Source: Phoronis australis
Lineage: Eukaryota; Phoronida; Phoronidae
NCBI GenBank assembly: GCA_002633005.1
Contig: NMRA01000115.1
Location: 668,899-732,898, forward strand
DNA length: 64,000 bases
Direction of reading: 5' to 3'
A model generated the notes under the pieces. That model was not told the DNA's origin. It saw only the letters and a program-made list of their open reading frames with translations, and searched no databases. Position numbers and translations under genes: made by a program. Of the stretch, positions 1 to 12,399 are shown piece after piece. The stretch's first letter is position 1. Every line of letters begins with the position of its first letter.

Positions 1-168
1 AAGGTGTTCCTCTATGCGCAAAAGGTATTTATAATAACGTGACTTTGATGGTTTAGTCGGTGCGAGGCATAATTCGCCGAAAAGCTTCCGGCGTACAGAG
101 CGCCTATAGCCTCTACATCGCCTCTGCTTCGGGCCAACAGAGGCGATGGTCATTGCCTATGCACATTC
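1..168. mobile_element. Fragment of foldback element (right arm)
   Basis: Positions 1-107 closely match the right arm of the foldback element at about 41817-41921: a TCTATGNNCAAAAGG segment, then GTGACTT, then a GAGGCATAATT-like segment and CTTCCGGC. A second shared block (GCGATGGTCATTG) lies near 143-156. Only one arm is present because the window begins inside the element. No coding capacity is visible. Confidence 0.7.
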
Positions 169-821
169 AAAACTCGAAAAGGACGTTATCCCTACCTTCC
201 TCCGGAACGCCTCATAAAAAAAAAAATGTTCACCCCTTGCTTTTCATTTTTCCACTCCACTGCATAACAAGACTTTTACGTCCAACTTTTACGCAGCTTT
301 GCGGAGTCAAATTATCTGAAGTGCGGTTGCTAACACGGTGCTAACTCCACTTCTGTCTTCTCCAGTCTGACTCAAGACTGTGCCTCTAGTCACTAGTGCT
401 AGTGGCCAACACTCAACTAAGTAGGCATAGATCAAATGACACGTTTCACACAAGGCATTTTACTACACGCTATAAATAATTCTCCTTAAGGTTTGAAAAC
501 TGCTTAAAATAACTACCATGCAAAAGTTGTCTGTTGCTTCTCGCAAACTGACGGAAAACTCGCGAAATTCTTGTGGCTGCCATTCCTGACCGGCTTGCCA
601 GTGTACTTTGAACTCTCGTGACCTCTCGCACAACCACACCAGAGTGACTCGTCAAAAACCGGTCATTACTTAATGATGGCACATCAATTGTGGTTTTTTT
701 GGAGGTTATGAGATTATATCAGTGTTACTTAAAAACTTTTATCAACACAATAATGCTCAAATTAGTTAACTTTAGACGTACATTGTTGATCACGTGATCA
801 AAGGTCACGGTATTCCCGAAC
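169..821. other. 5' flank of HADHB
   Basis: No gene or recognisable repeat is visible. The stretch precedes the HADHB start codon and should hold its promoter and 5' UTR. No TATA box stands out. A CACGTG palindrome, the E-box core, lies at 791-796, about 26 bases before the ATG; whether it is used is unknown. Confidence 0.4.
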
Positions 822-3800
822 ATGGCTGCCTTATGGAAAGTTGGGGCAGGAGTCCTTGCAACAAACGGACGTTTATCTCTTCAAACGAGTAAGCAGTTGT
901 CTTAGTTTGCAGGAATTTTTTTCCCACATAAGACAGTTTTTAATTATAATTTAAATTAAATTCCTTCTTTTTTCAGCAAGCAAAATTCCGGGCGATCACT
1001 CAAAAGAGTCCTGCAGCAGTGGGTCCAGGATCTTAGCCTACCTCCGAACACGTCTCACCCTAGGCTCAGATTCGAAATTTTAAGCGGATTTGATAAGCCC
1101 TTCTTTCGCTTCACTTTGCAACTTTTGATTTAAACAAGTTATAATTATGAAATTGATCTCAATGTTTTTAGTCAATTTACAAATGATTTCAAAGATTTCA
1201 AAAACTGACACTGAAAAGCTCAGCAAGCTGACAGTGACAGGTCGATGGATAGGCAATTGCATACAGGGTCAGGGGCGATGCCCTGACCCCCCCCCCCGTA
1301 GATGTTACTCGTTTAAATTAAAACGAATAAAAACAAATGAAGCAGGTATATGTATGCAGTGGGTTATAATTAACACACACCTTGACTCTGGAGACATATT
1401 TTGAACAAATCCACGGAAATCTGTCGGGTACACTAAAGCTTCCCTCGCCTGGGCCCTGGTGCCGTTTTGAGGAAATTGAACAAAATCACGCCTGTAGATG
1501 AACAAAAAGTCCAAGGGACACAAATCTTACAAATTCCAGACGTTTCGTCAATTGAAGGAAAGTTAGCGATGACCAAAAAAAGTGAAATGGGTATCTTTGC
1601 CAAAGTCATCTCAATTCATGTAGACATCCTTTCATCGTGGATATGTATAGAACCGGAAGGGATTGCTGAAGATTGTAAGGGCTATTTAAGAGACAATTTT
1701 AAGTGTAAAATGTATTTTGTTGAGGTGAAAACCACTCGTTTGGTGACTGTATTTTGGCTTCCATTCGTTAAAGATACATGGTATGACATTAGTATGGAAA
1801 ATGATGGCGATGAGTGTAGCCCCTGTGTACTAGTCACCCAAGGTTGTCTAGTCAATGGACAGTTGTTATACCCAGTTCTCAGTAGTTGAGACTGTAGAAA
1901 ATTTGGTGATGACCGGGACTTGAGCCCGGGTTGCACGAGCGACAGTCAAGCATCTAAACCATTCGGCCAAGAGGCAATTGCCACTTGGCAAGCGGCTTAG
2001 AGAGGCTTTATCTGACTGTACGTGTCGTGACAACCGGAAGTCACGCTTCACAACACTACTCCCCCTTCCACGGAACAGGCGCGCTCCCTGGCTTTTAGAT
2101 CTCAGCAACACCCTAGCGTCCTGGAATTCGACCTCAGCAACGCTCTCTTTTGTGTTCTGAATCCACCAGTACCAGGTCGCACCCTCCCCATCCGCTGGTC
2201 TTAATCTCAGGGTTAGTCGTGGATTTTTCCTTAGTCGGGCGTCAATGTAGAAATTTTGGTGATGACCGGGACTTGAACCCGGGTTGCACGAGCGACAGTC
2301 AAGCATCTAAACATCTAAACCATTCGGCCTAGAGGCAATTGCCACTTGGCAAGCGGCTTAGAGAGGCTTTATCTGACTACGTGTCGTGACAACCGGAAGT
2401 CACGCTTCACAACAAGACCGCAGGCTGCACTTTTATCAATGCGGGTTTCGATTAGTGTCTGTACAAACGACTCTCTTTACAATTTAACAGTCTTAGCTGT
2501 TACACTGAATTCTGATCAAGTCTCCGACCCAAACACACTGCACTGCACATCTTGTTTCCTAAATTGCGTAATGCGCAAGATTTTGATTTTTTAATGTGGA
2601 CCACGTTAAACAGCATAGGAAGCAGATGCCTAGGAAGTTTCCATTTTTAAAAAATTTGCAAAATTTGAAACAGAAATATGCATTTAATATTACTGAAAAT
2701 TCTTGAATAAAGCATGAATGCTGGGGACGTACTTTTGGAAATGTTGAGTGTCGATTATGGTAAACACTTTCATGAGCCAAGTGAGCTGTCTTCCATTGCA
2801 TGTAAAATTTTGGTGTTGAGATCTGTTGACACCATTTGAAGGGCCCAAAAATGTATGGTACTAGTTGGATTTAGTAGACCCTGAAAGAACCAGTTTCATC
2901 CACTGAGTAACGGGTCCGTTATTCAGTGATTGTCTGGTTCTCTGAAACAAGGTCCACTATATCTGAGCAGTGCCGTATGCTTAATTACATTGATTTAAAA
3001 GCTTTTCCAGAAATACCACAGGATTCATACGGAAGTACGGAATAATGTGAGATGTCGAAAATGGGTTCACTAACGCTATATCGGCTTCAGAACGATTTAT
3101 TACTCTATGACTATAACGATTACTGTAAAATTGTTGTATTTTGAGTACATGAGCCAGATCAGTAATACTCACAGGCTGTTTACCTTGCTTATGTACTAGT
3201 AGGTCTGGTCGCCTTTGGGGTTAGTTATCTTGTGTTGACGCCGCTCTGATCTTATACGGTGATAGTGTCAGGGAGTGAGATAACGAAGAGATAATACATT
3301 GATCTATTTTTTGTTATTTTCAGATTTGGTCCGATGCATCAGTTTGTCTCCTGACCAGCATGCCTCTGCAGCATCCAAAGGTCAGTTAATAAGTTACTAA
3401 GTGCAAGTGCCATAATTTATTGTATGTTTTTGTAGAAGTAAAGGAATAATGTTCAATTTTATAGTGTTTCAACCTCCTAATATATGAAGCTATGTTTAAT
3501 TGTTTCCACACCAACATAAGATGCATTAACTTAAACAGCTGTTATAAACCCTCATTCCGCCTGCAATTTAACATTTGAGTTAGACCACCACACTAATTGT
3601 TATAAAACTGGTGTCCATTCCTCAGATTGGGGTGAAATGGAGTTTGGTATAGCCTCAGAGCAAACTCAAGTTGGCTCGTCACGGTGGGTCATTTTGTGTG
3701 CCCTGTATGATCTCAAGAAGTGATAAAAGTATCAGATCTTTCTGAGCCCAGAAGGTATTTCTCATCTGAGTAACTAACGAGCTAAGGGCGACTTAGTGGC

Positions 3801-6800
3801 AGCCAGTGGTTTAAATCGGGAGTTTTTCTTTTTACATTACCTGAATTTATAGATGCTTGAAGAGCAAATTTGCAGCTCAACCTTTCTGTGATTTCACAGG
3901 CAAGAAGGCCATTTTCCACATCCCACGTGACATCGTCTTGGTAGAAGGTGTGCGCACTCCGTTCTTGATGTCTGGGACACAGTACAAGAATCTGATGCCT
4001 CACGACCTGCAGAGGGCGGCCCTTCTGTGAGTTCAATCTATCGTCTTCAAGGGAAACCTTCAGTCTGCACCTGTTTAGAAGTCCTCCTCACGCCAGCAGA
4101 AATCAAAGATTTTGTGCACTACAGCATTTACCTGCAAAGCAATGTCTTAATTACTGTTGAAGAATTCTTTAAAATACAGATTTTGGGTGGTATACATCTC
4201 ATTGTTAAAACATTTCCTGCACCTGTATTTGGTGTTATCAGTCGTTTAGTCACATTATTTGATAAGTGAATTCGGAAAGTAAATTGTCTGCAATTATACT
4301 CTTGTGATGTCTTTTTCAGCGGACTGCTGAGAAGAACAGACATACCTCAAGGTGGGTGGAAAATCAATGTCTATTCACATGTTTGAAAGAACAGAAATTT
4401 ATTCATTTAACGTTTACTGTGATATTTTGGCTTAAACACTCGGGGTGAGTTATCGACATGCCACTCAAGGGACTGTCAAATGTTCTGTGTTGCTCAACGA
4501 AACCTGATCATGCCTAACTGTCAAAAGCAAACATTTATTCACGTGCTTCAATTTGTATTCTGGAGATCTAAGTTCTGACAGTTAAGCCATTCTTATTCAT
4601 TTCAGAGGTGATTGATTACATCATTTGCGGAACTGTCATTCAAGAGGTGAAAACCAGCAATGTGGCTAGAGAGGTCAGTGTCCTTTGTTATTTTGTTCAT
4701 TATAGTGTAATAACTAATTGTTGAAACTTCTTATGTGTATCTATTGCTTTTTATGTTGGATCAATTTCTTTTGTGTCTCCTGATGCTTTACTGTTTTTTA
4801 TTTATTTTATTAATGTAAATGTTTATTGCTTTGTCTTAAGGCCATGTGAATGATATGATCACTCTCATTGATGCATACAGATGGTTAGTCTAACATTTTC
4901 ACCCTACATGTAATTCTAAGGCTCTTGTAGTGTAATGGGGTGTTGGGTTGACCTGGCTCTAGAATCGGGAGATGCACAGGGAGTAGTGAAGGCCAAGTGT
5001 AACTTACATATTTTTATGTTCTGTGATTCAATACCTTCCACGTGAAGCTTATTTTAAGATTTTGCAACTAGCCCAAGTCACATGACCCTTCAATTTCATT
5101 TTTAAGCTAAGCAAGCAATGGTGAGTAAGGGACAAGCACGTTCAATCTTGGATAACAATACCAAATAAGTGACATACCTTTAGCCTTGATTAAGCTTGGT
5201 AAAATGCAGCTCTTAGAGTAAATAAGGCTGTTTTGACATATCTGCATGTGACGGTTGTCTCATTTCAGGCTGCCCTTGGAGCAGGTTTCTCTGAGAAGAT
5301 TCCCGCCCACACTGTCACCATGGCGTGCATATCGTCCAACCAGGCCATCACAACAGGTAGTCCAAGTGGACACTAAAGTGCATTTTGTAGTTTTCAAACC
5401 ATTATGATTATACTCTCTAAACCTTCAACTAGGGTTCTTTCTTCGCAAGTAGATGACTCAGTTTATTAGAAGCATGTTACGAAAGTGAAAATCATTATAT
5501 CGAGTTTTTACGTGACATTGTCTTTACACTCAGGGTTTTGACTGTAGTATCTGTGGCAGTTTTTCATTGGCTGATAGTTATAAGTTTTAATTACTTGAAG
5601 ACATTTAAAGGGTTATGTTGCAACCATTAAGTCAAATCAAAGTCATCAATTTGGAACTTGAACAAATTGAGTTTTGGAGATTCATCCTGCCAGAGATGCA
5701 ATTAAAGAGTTCTATGTTAACTTTAGTCTTAAAACTTTGTTGTTTGAAATACGTGAATTCATCTTACCGTATGGAGAAAGTTCTAGGTTTTTAAAAAATG
5801 TCATGTGGTGACGTTCATTAGTAATACTTTGCTGTTTGAAGTAACTCTAGTTCATCCAGAGCTGCCAACGTGTAAAATTGGGCTGTCAAATCCACTAACT
5901 CAAAATGTTCAAAATTTGGTAATCCACTTTGCACCCTTGTGCCTAGTTTCTTCAAAGTTTATACCTTAGTTAAACAGGAACAAGCATCCTTGTCGCCACT
6001 GTTGTGTATTGTGCATCTTGATGATAATCAAAGATATCTTGTAACGATAAATGCTACGTTGTATTCCAAATTAAAGGTAACTTTCACACTGAGGGCGTCC
6101 AGAGATGGCGCTTAAGTAAGTCTATACACTACAAGTTCTTAAAAAGGACAATTGTAGCTTTTAAATTATTTGAAAATTTCCTGAACATTCATTCAAATAT
6201 TGTACAGGTATGGGTATGATTGCCAATGGTGCCGCAGAGGCTGTCATCGCTGGTGGTGTGGAGTTCATGTCAGACGTGCCAATCCGTCACAGTCGCAAGA
6301 TGAGAAATCTGATGCTTACAGCCAACAAGGCCAAGACACCCATGGCCAAACTGGGGCTGGCTGCCAAGGCACTGCGACCGTCCATGTGGGTTCCCGAGGT
6401 GGGTGTGGTCTAGTGAGGTCAAGGTTCATGTAGACTTGGGAAGAGCTTGATTCTTTCCTTTGGACTTTGAATGTGCTGGAATTTAAAATTGACCTTGCAA
6501 ACTCCTGGAATATTATGCTTTGGTTTGGAAAAGTGTTTGAATTTCAGCAGTTACTGTTTATGCATCATTTCTTAATTGTGTTAATAAAATAATGTGGCAT
6601 CTCAATAGTGATGGTCTGCCCTGTGCTGGTGTTGAAATCTCAAAGGCCTGCTGTGTAGTTTGTAAAAGAGAATATTGGGCAGCACTAGCAATTAACATCC
6701 TCTGCATCTTGTACAGCACAGCTTTAAGAGAAATGTTTGTTTGCCTTAGCTTTAAACTGTAACTAGCCCCATTTCCATTAACTTCTACTTATGTGTGTTC

Positions 6801-9800
6801 TAGTTGCCAGCAGTTGCTGAGTTTTCCACCAGTGAAACCATGGGTCACTCCGCGGACAGACTATGCGCTGCATTTGGAATATCCAGACTTGAGCAGGTAT
6901 GGTGGTAAAGCGTGTGAACAGGCATGGTTGTAAACTGAGTGTATTGGACAGTACAGCCCCCATCTTTTCACATGTAGAAGTAGTGTTCGGTTTTTGACTG
7001 ATAAACGTTTGAATGGTACTTGCCTAATGGATAAATAATTATCAATTACTCATCTCGTATATGTTTACTTTGACTAAATTTTAAGGTGAATGTATCAGGG
7101 CTTGGAATTTTCCGCGGAAACGCGGATTTCCGCTTTTTTCAAATGTGCTTTCCGCTTTTTTTATAATATTTCCGCGTAAAAAAATCGGATTTGATATAAA
7201 ATTTCCGCGGCAAATTCCTTTCTTACCGCGGCGTTGCAGACGACGTTCACCTCGAAAAGCAAAAGTTGCTCTTTATGTTTCGGAGGAACGTAAATTGTCA
7301 ACATTGCCGTGGCATCTGGGATAGCGTGGTGGGATTTTCAATGGCGTCTCGTGTTATTGTTAAGCGCGGCGACAAATACTACCGCTCTGCAGCCAAAAAT
7401 GTGTGGGTTGGGAGTAGACGGGCGAGCTAAAAGGACACAGACTCATGCTACTGATGGTGGTAACGTTTTTTTTTTAGTCCTCCCGATTTTTGTCGGGGAA
7501 AGGTTCACATTGACCAGTTCAAGGCTGGTTATCGGGCAATGATTTGGGCCGTAAAAGTTTCAAAGTTTCCGCGTTTTTTGTCATTGGTCATTCCAAGCCT
7601 TGATGTATAATGAAGCTCACCCCAGCGTCTTTCCTTGCCTCCAAGTTTGCATCGTGTTCCAAAAGATGCTTCTGAAAGTAATAGATTTCATTCTGTTGTG
7701 TCGAACTACAAGACAAAGTGTTTTAATCTTTGTTTTTTGACTATTTTGTGTGGTGAAATTTAATGATCGTATAATGTCGGTTTCCTTACAATATTTATTT
7801 CTTCACACTGAGCTATTGATTTTGTTGTCGCAGCCCGGAACAAAGCTGGCTTTCGCTTTTGTCTCCAGAAGTCGATCTTTCAAACAAATAACTACAGACC
7901 TGATTTGATGTTATCACCAAAGCCAGTATTGTTGACAATCATAATTAGCAATAATAATTCATCATCATGACGGTAACAGTTACAGCAGCAGCTGTATGTC
8001 CAACACAGCATCGTGTGGCATAATGTAACTGTATATAAATGCTTCCTTGGAAAGTTTACAGTGTTCTTTCAGTCAAGCTTTACTTCAAAGGATCTTTTTT
8101 ACTGTCAAGTTCTTGAACAAAGCTGTCTGATTAGAATATGCCGAAAAAATGAAATTGGTTAAACTGATGTGCTGTTAACAGGTCTCGAAACTTTTTGTTT
8201 GCTTTTAAACATTTACTTTAAAATTAAATTATTTGCTTGCCTTGATCTCACTTGCAAAAGTTTGCCTTGTGATGAGGCATCCCAAGATGATAAAATGTTA
8301 TACGCAGGAGTTACGTATTTCATTCTTTTTGATCAAAATGTTTCTATTTAGGATGAGTTTGCCCTACGGTCGCACACACTCGCCGCCAAAGCCACTGAAG
8401 ATGGCAACCTCTATGACAAACTTTCATTCAAAGTGCCAGGCGTTCAGGAGACGGTTACCAAGGACAACGGTATACGCCCATCATCTATGGAGGCCATGGG
8501 TAAATTAAAAGCAGCTTTCATCAAGCCCCATGGAACAATCACGGCAGCCAATGCTTCGTTTCTTGTAAGTCATTCTTTTGACAGACTTATGTGATACCCA
8601 CAAAAGTGTGTGATATCGTTGAGTTGACAAAGCTAACCATTCAATAAAAGAGGGAATTTAATCAACTGCTGTTTGGTTACCAAACAAAGATATTCGTTAT
8701 TCGTTATGTTTATGTCAAAAAATCATAATCGACAAGTTATTAACTTTAATTTTGTGATTCATTTCTCGTGCGAAGTTTTTATATGCTAAATAATTAAAAT
8801 GGTGTTTTTTTTTGCGATGGGACTATGGTCTTTGTTACAGCTGAACTAAAATTGATTTGGTTCGAATACAGGACAGTGGCCTGAGCAAAGAAAGACCATG
8901 GAAAATAGAGAAGAAATAGGCATTATAATAGAAGAGAGTTTGCTGACGAGTTTTCATTCGCTTGATTGCAGCATACTAGTTATAACTAATTCAGCACAAA
9001 ATAGCCGATAATGGGATCTTCACTCAGTTCCTGTAGTGCCATTGTTTTATTTCATTGCCTCAAATGTCATTTTATTTCGCAGTGATTCTTCTATGACTTT
9101 CCAGTAGGCATATATTGTCATCTGACAATTGCATTGTTGTCAGTGTTGCAGTATTTTCAAGACGGTCAAAATTTCATGTTCTCAAACCAGTTTTGTGAAC
9201 ATAATTCGAGGTTTAATAACATAAATGCAACTTAACCTGCCTTAATGCTTGACCTCAAAAACCGTACTTGTTACTTGTTACAGATTTATTTCAACAATTT
9301 TCGTGACTATGCCAATTTACATTCAATCACATCATTTTCATGTTTCGAACCTGATGTAACACATTAACTCCAGAATAATATTAATTTACTCTTGTTTACC
9401 TTTCAGACTGATGGGGCTTCAGCCTGCCTTATTATGTCTGAAGATAAAGCTAAACAGTTGGGCTACAAACCACTGGCCTATCTGAGAGATTTCACATACG
9501 TGTCACAAGACCCAAAAGACCAGCTTTTACTGGGGTGAGTTGGCTGAAGACGTGAAAAGTTGTGATATCTCACCCTCTGTGCCTAATCAGTGATCTCCAT
9601 AACCAAATATTTCTGATTTTGCTGTGGCATCTTTGGCAACAGTTCGATTTGAACTCGTATCTGAGATTCTTCTGCAAAATGGGACAATTTGGCCACTTGG
9701 CACCTTTGACTAGAATCCCCCACAGTGTAAAGACTTGTTCATTTCCATCTAATTTTAGTTTTTTGTTGTGGAAAACATTACTCATGCCTGCAGCTGATAA

Positions 9801-12012
9801 AGTACTATATAATGTCATTTTTCTTGTAAATATAATTGGCAAACAAAACAATTGTGCTTCTAATCATTTCTTATTTTGTTTTGTTTTCTTATTGGCAGTG
9901 AAATTGACACTCTCAATTATTTGTTTCAGGCCGGCGTATGCCACACCCAAATTACTAGAGCGCGTAGGACTGACACTTCAAGACATTGACGTCTTTGAGT
10001 ACCATGAAGCATTTGCTGTGAGTTCTGTGTATTGTACAGCTCAGTCCAAATGGAAGAAATCAGGGCCTGTAGCCACTAAAGTTTACTTGGACCCTTAAAT
10101 CAATGGGACACTCTTTCTCTTGTACTCACTGGAGTAATACTTGCAAATGGCAACCACCAAACTTTTTACGTACCCAGATTTGAGAACTATTTTTGAGTTC
10201 CTATGGAAACCTTTGGTGTGATAAAACTAGGAAAATAAAATTTAAGTGCATTTTGAAACCTAACGTGCTCTGCAGTCCAGTCAACAAATTTCAAGTTTTG
10301 CAGTAAAGGAAAAAGTGTCAGAAAAAGATCATTGTCATTAGGATTTTTTGAATGAAAAAGTTCAGTGTATGTACTTCGTAAATAAAATTTTATGTATTTA
10401 ATATTCAAATTTCAATTTTAGTAATTGTACTCTTAGTGTGTAATTTTGAGATTTAGGCTTCAAAAATGTACCATATACTGTCAGTACTTTTTCAAGAATG
10501 CTTAGTAGTAAATTTTTGAGTAATTCGGTCAAGATTTTACTCTATTATTGGTGGTTATACTTTGTTCCTGATTACAACTCTAGAATTACTCAAGACTTCA
10601 AGAACATTTGGCAGAGTACATGTTTTTGGTCTCCAAAACATGAGAATCTTTGTTGGTCGTGGACCCAGTAGTTTATTCACTGCAAATACTCTCATTCATC
10701 TCAGGTATTTCTAATTCATTGATTTGTATTCAACCCACTTTTCTAATTTAGGGACAAATCCTGGCCAACTTGAAGGCTCTGGACTCTGACTTCTTTGCCC
10801 AGTCATACATGGGACGGTCTTCCAAGGTTTGTGTTCAGCATTCAATTGCATATCTTTTGCAGTTTTTGTGCCACCCTATACTGACAGAACAGGGCAATCA
10901 ATACAATACTTGCCAAAAACAATTGCTCCAAGTTCCATTTCCTCATCATGATTAGTAATGACTCGTCCTTTCAGCTACTCAGAGAAATGTGACTTGCACC
11001 CAGTTGTTCAGTTGTCAGGACCAGAATTTCTGGGTTGTTTTTTGTGATAAATTTTGTCATTTATTACTGTTGAGATAGGGTTGAAGTGGTAGAATTAGAT
11101 TTTAGTTGGTGCAATTTGCATATTACGTTGGTTGGGTATAAATGAAATCTTCACTTAGCTTGGCCAAAGTTCTGTGATATAATCTTTCTAGGCTGTGCAC
11201 GTAGCCCTTCTGTTGTTCGACTCATGTGTTTGGATATTACAGTTTGGAGCGCCACCTATGGAAAAACTGAACACATGGGGTGGGTCTCTGTCACTTGGTC
11301 ATCCATTTGGTGCAACGGGTGTCCGATTGGCAACAACTGCAGCCCACCGACTTATCAAGGAGGGAGGACAATATGCAGTGGTGGCAGCGTGTGCTGCGGG
11401 AGGACTGGTAGGTGGCGCTGCTGTTAGGCCTGAAAAGCATTGTTGGTTCTTGTCTTTGCCTGCATTTACTTTGAGACCTGCGCTCATCGAATAAAAACAT
11501 AAAATGCCCGTACGAATAAATTTCAGCCAAGGTCTTGTTTTTTTTTGAGAAGTTGCTCAAAGGCACGTAAGCAAGGTTTGAAACACCGTGATTTTCCAAG
11601 TGATTAGTAAAAAATCCTGCATCATTTTTGCTCATCTTCCGTGGATTTTTGTTGTAAAAAGTGAGCACCTGAAATATCACACTACTTCCTCAATCTTCAG
11701 TCAACTATCTCCTGTGGTCTTAGGGCTGGTATATATTACAAGTGGTAACCATGCTTGTAGGTGCTGATGTTGGAAGCACTTGGTATTTTTGATACACCCT
11801 CTTGCAAAAGTGGTTCATTTTATGTCCCAAAAGGACTATGGAATTGAGGCACCATTCCTTGAACTTCCGTTTTAATCTTATCGGCCATTTCCGAGATATG
11901 TTTCGATGTTGTCCAGATTTGGACATTTTTGTAGTGCCCTGCTGTACAACCGTAATTGTTTTTGGTCTATTTGCAGGGCCACTCCATGGTCATTGAAGCG
12001 TATCCCCAATGA
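822..12012 (+). CDS. HADHB: Trifunctional enzyme subunit beta, mitochondrial (3-ketoacyl-CoA thiolase)
   Basis: This is the thiolase subunit of the mitochondrial trifunctional protein. It cleaves long-chain 3-ketoacyl-CoA to acetyl-CoA in the last step of beta-oxidation, and in known animals it works in a complex with HADHA. Exons: 822-888, 3324-3380, 3900-4026, 4320-4351, 4606-4673, 5269-5356, 6208-6398, 6804-6896, 8352-8564, 9407-9534, 9930-10017, 10752-10826, 11243-11407, 11977-12012. Every junction is GT-AG and the phases agree, giving 475 codons against 474 in human. The first 30 or so residues are basic and hydroxylated, as in a mitochondrial targeting peptide. Family motifs are the acyl-accepting Cys137 (TMACIS), the HEAF motif, His429 in GHPFGATG and Cys459 in CAAGG. 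The start is the first ATG, in a short exon. A Leu stands where human has Gln just before the last exon. No frame break is seen. Confidence 0.96.
1467..1889 (+). other. Unrecognised open frame in HADHB intron 1
   Basis: A 140-codon frame is open here; its first ATG is at 1570, leaving 106 codons. I recognise no family. It has several cysteines and no membrane segment or low complexity. It could be a remnant of a transposon protein or a chance frame. It sits directly before the tRNA-like repeat at 1893. Confidence 0.2.
1893..2055 (-). repeat. tRNA-derived SINE-like repeat, copy 1
   Basis: On the minus strand this resembles a tRNA 3' half: a T-arm CCGGG / CCCGG around a 7-base loop, with a B-box-like GGCTCAAGTCC, and an A-box-like GGCCGAATGG upstream. 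About 100 bases of shared sequence precede the A-box. A second copy lies at 2246-2414. The anticodon-loop position reads CTGTCGC, reminiscent of tRNA-Asp (GTC), but the stems are too poor for a working tRNA. Confidence 0.6.
2246..2414 (-). repeat. tRNA-derived SINE-like repeat, copy 2
   Basis: Near-identical to the copy at 1893-2055, with an intact B-box GGTTCAAGTCC on the minus strand and a short duplication of CATCTAAA within the tRNA-like body. The 190 bases between the copies are unrelated to the shared part, so this is either two insertions or one duplicated element. Confidence 0.6.
7096..7602 (+). mobile_element. hAT-like non-autonomous element, copy 1 (HADHB intron 8)
   Basis: Ends are inverted: CAGGGCTTGGAAT on the left and ATTCCAAGCCTTG on the right. 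It is flanked by the 6-base direct repeat ATGTAT (7090-7095 and 7603-7608). Copies 2 and 3 at 29085 and 30606 have the same length and interior in the opposite orientation. The interior begins and ends with GCGGAAA/TTTCCGC-rich sequence. A short conserved frame begins at the ATG at 7340 but stops after about 30 codons; no transposase is present. Confidence 0.85.
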
Positions 12013-12265
12013 AAGACTCATCATCTCAATCAGATCATAGTTTGACAAAATATCAGATGAACTTCTTTCAAGATGGATTGTAATCATAAGAAGACATTGG
12101 ATTCTTATGTCGATTTTTTGTTTTGATCGTATACCTAGCCTCTGGTTTTATACTTCCAAGTCCTTTGACAGCTTTATTTTGTGTTCTGTAATCAATGGTG
12201 AATAATTTTTCAAGTTTATAAATACAAAATGTATATACAAAGCAATGTACATAACACGTATAAAT

Positions 12266-12381
12266 AATAAATTATGAAACATGTTTGCATTGTCATTTGT
12301 AGTTTTAGTCAATGATGTGAATTTGTTTTTATGTTTACTTTTTGGTGGCAAATACCTTCAACAGCAAATTAATGCAATAAA
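12266..12381 (+). terminator. Candidate HADHB polyadenylation signals
   Basis: AATAAA occurs at 12266-12271 and again at 12376-12381, about 255 and 365 bases after the stop codon. Either could end the HADHB transcript. Confidence 0.5.
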
Positions 12382-12399
12382 ATCTGCGATTTGTTGAAA

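Noticed and set aside
977-1082. Possible HADHB exon after a TTTTTCAG acceptor
   Set aside because: It would run into a stop after about 35 codons with no homology. Joining 822-888 directly to 3324-3380 keeps the frame.
1898-1975. Functional tRNA-Asp gene on the minus strand
   Set aside because: The anticodon stem is mispaired and the sequence recurs as a longer repeat unit.
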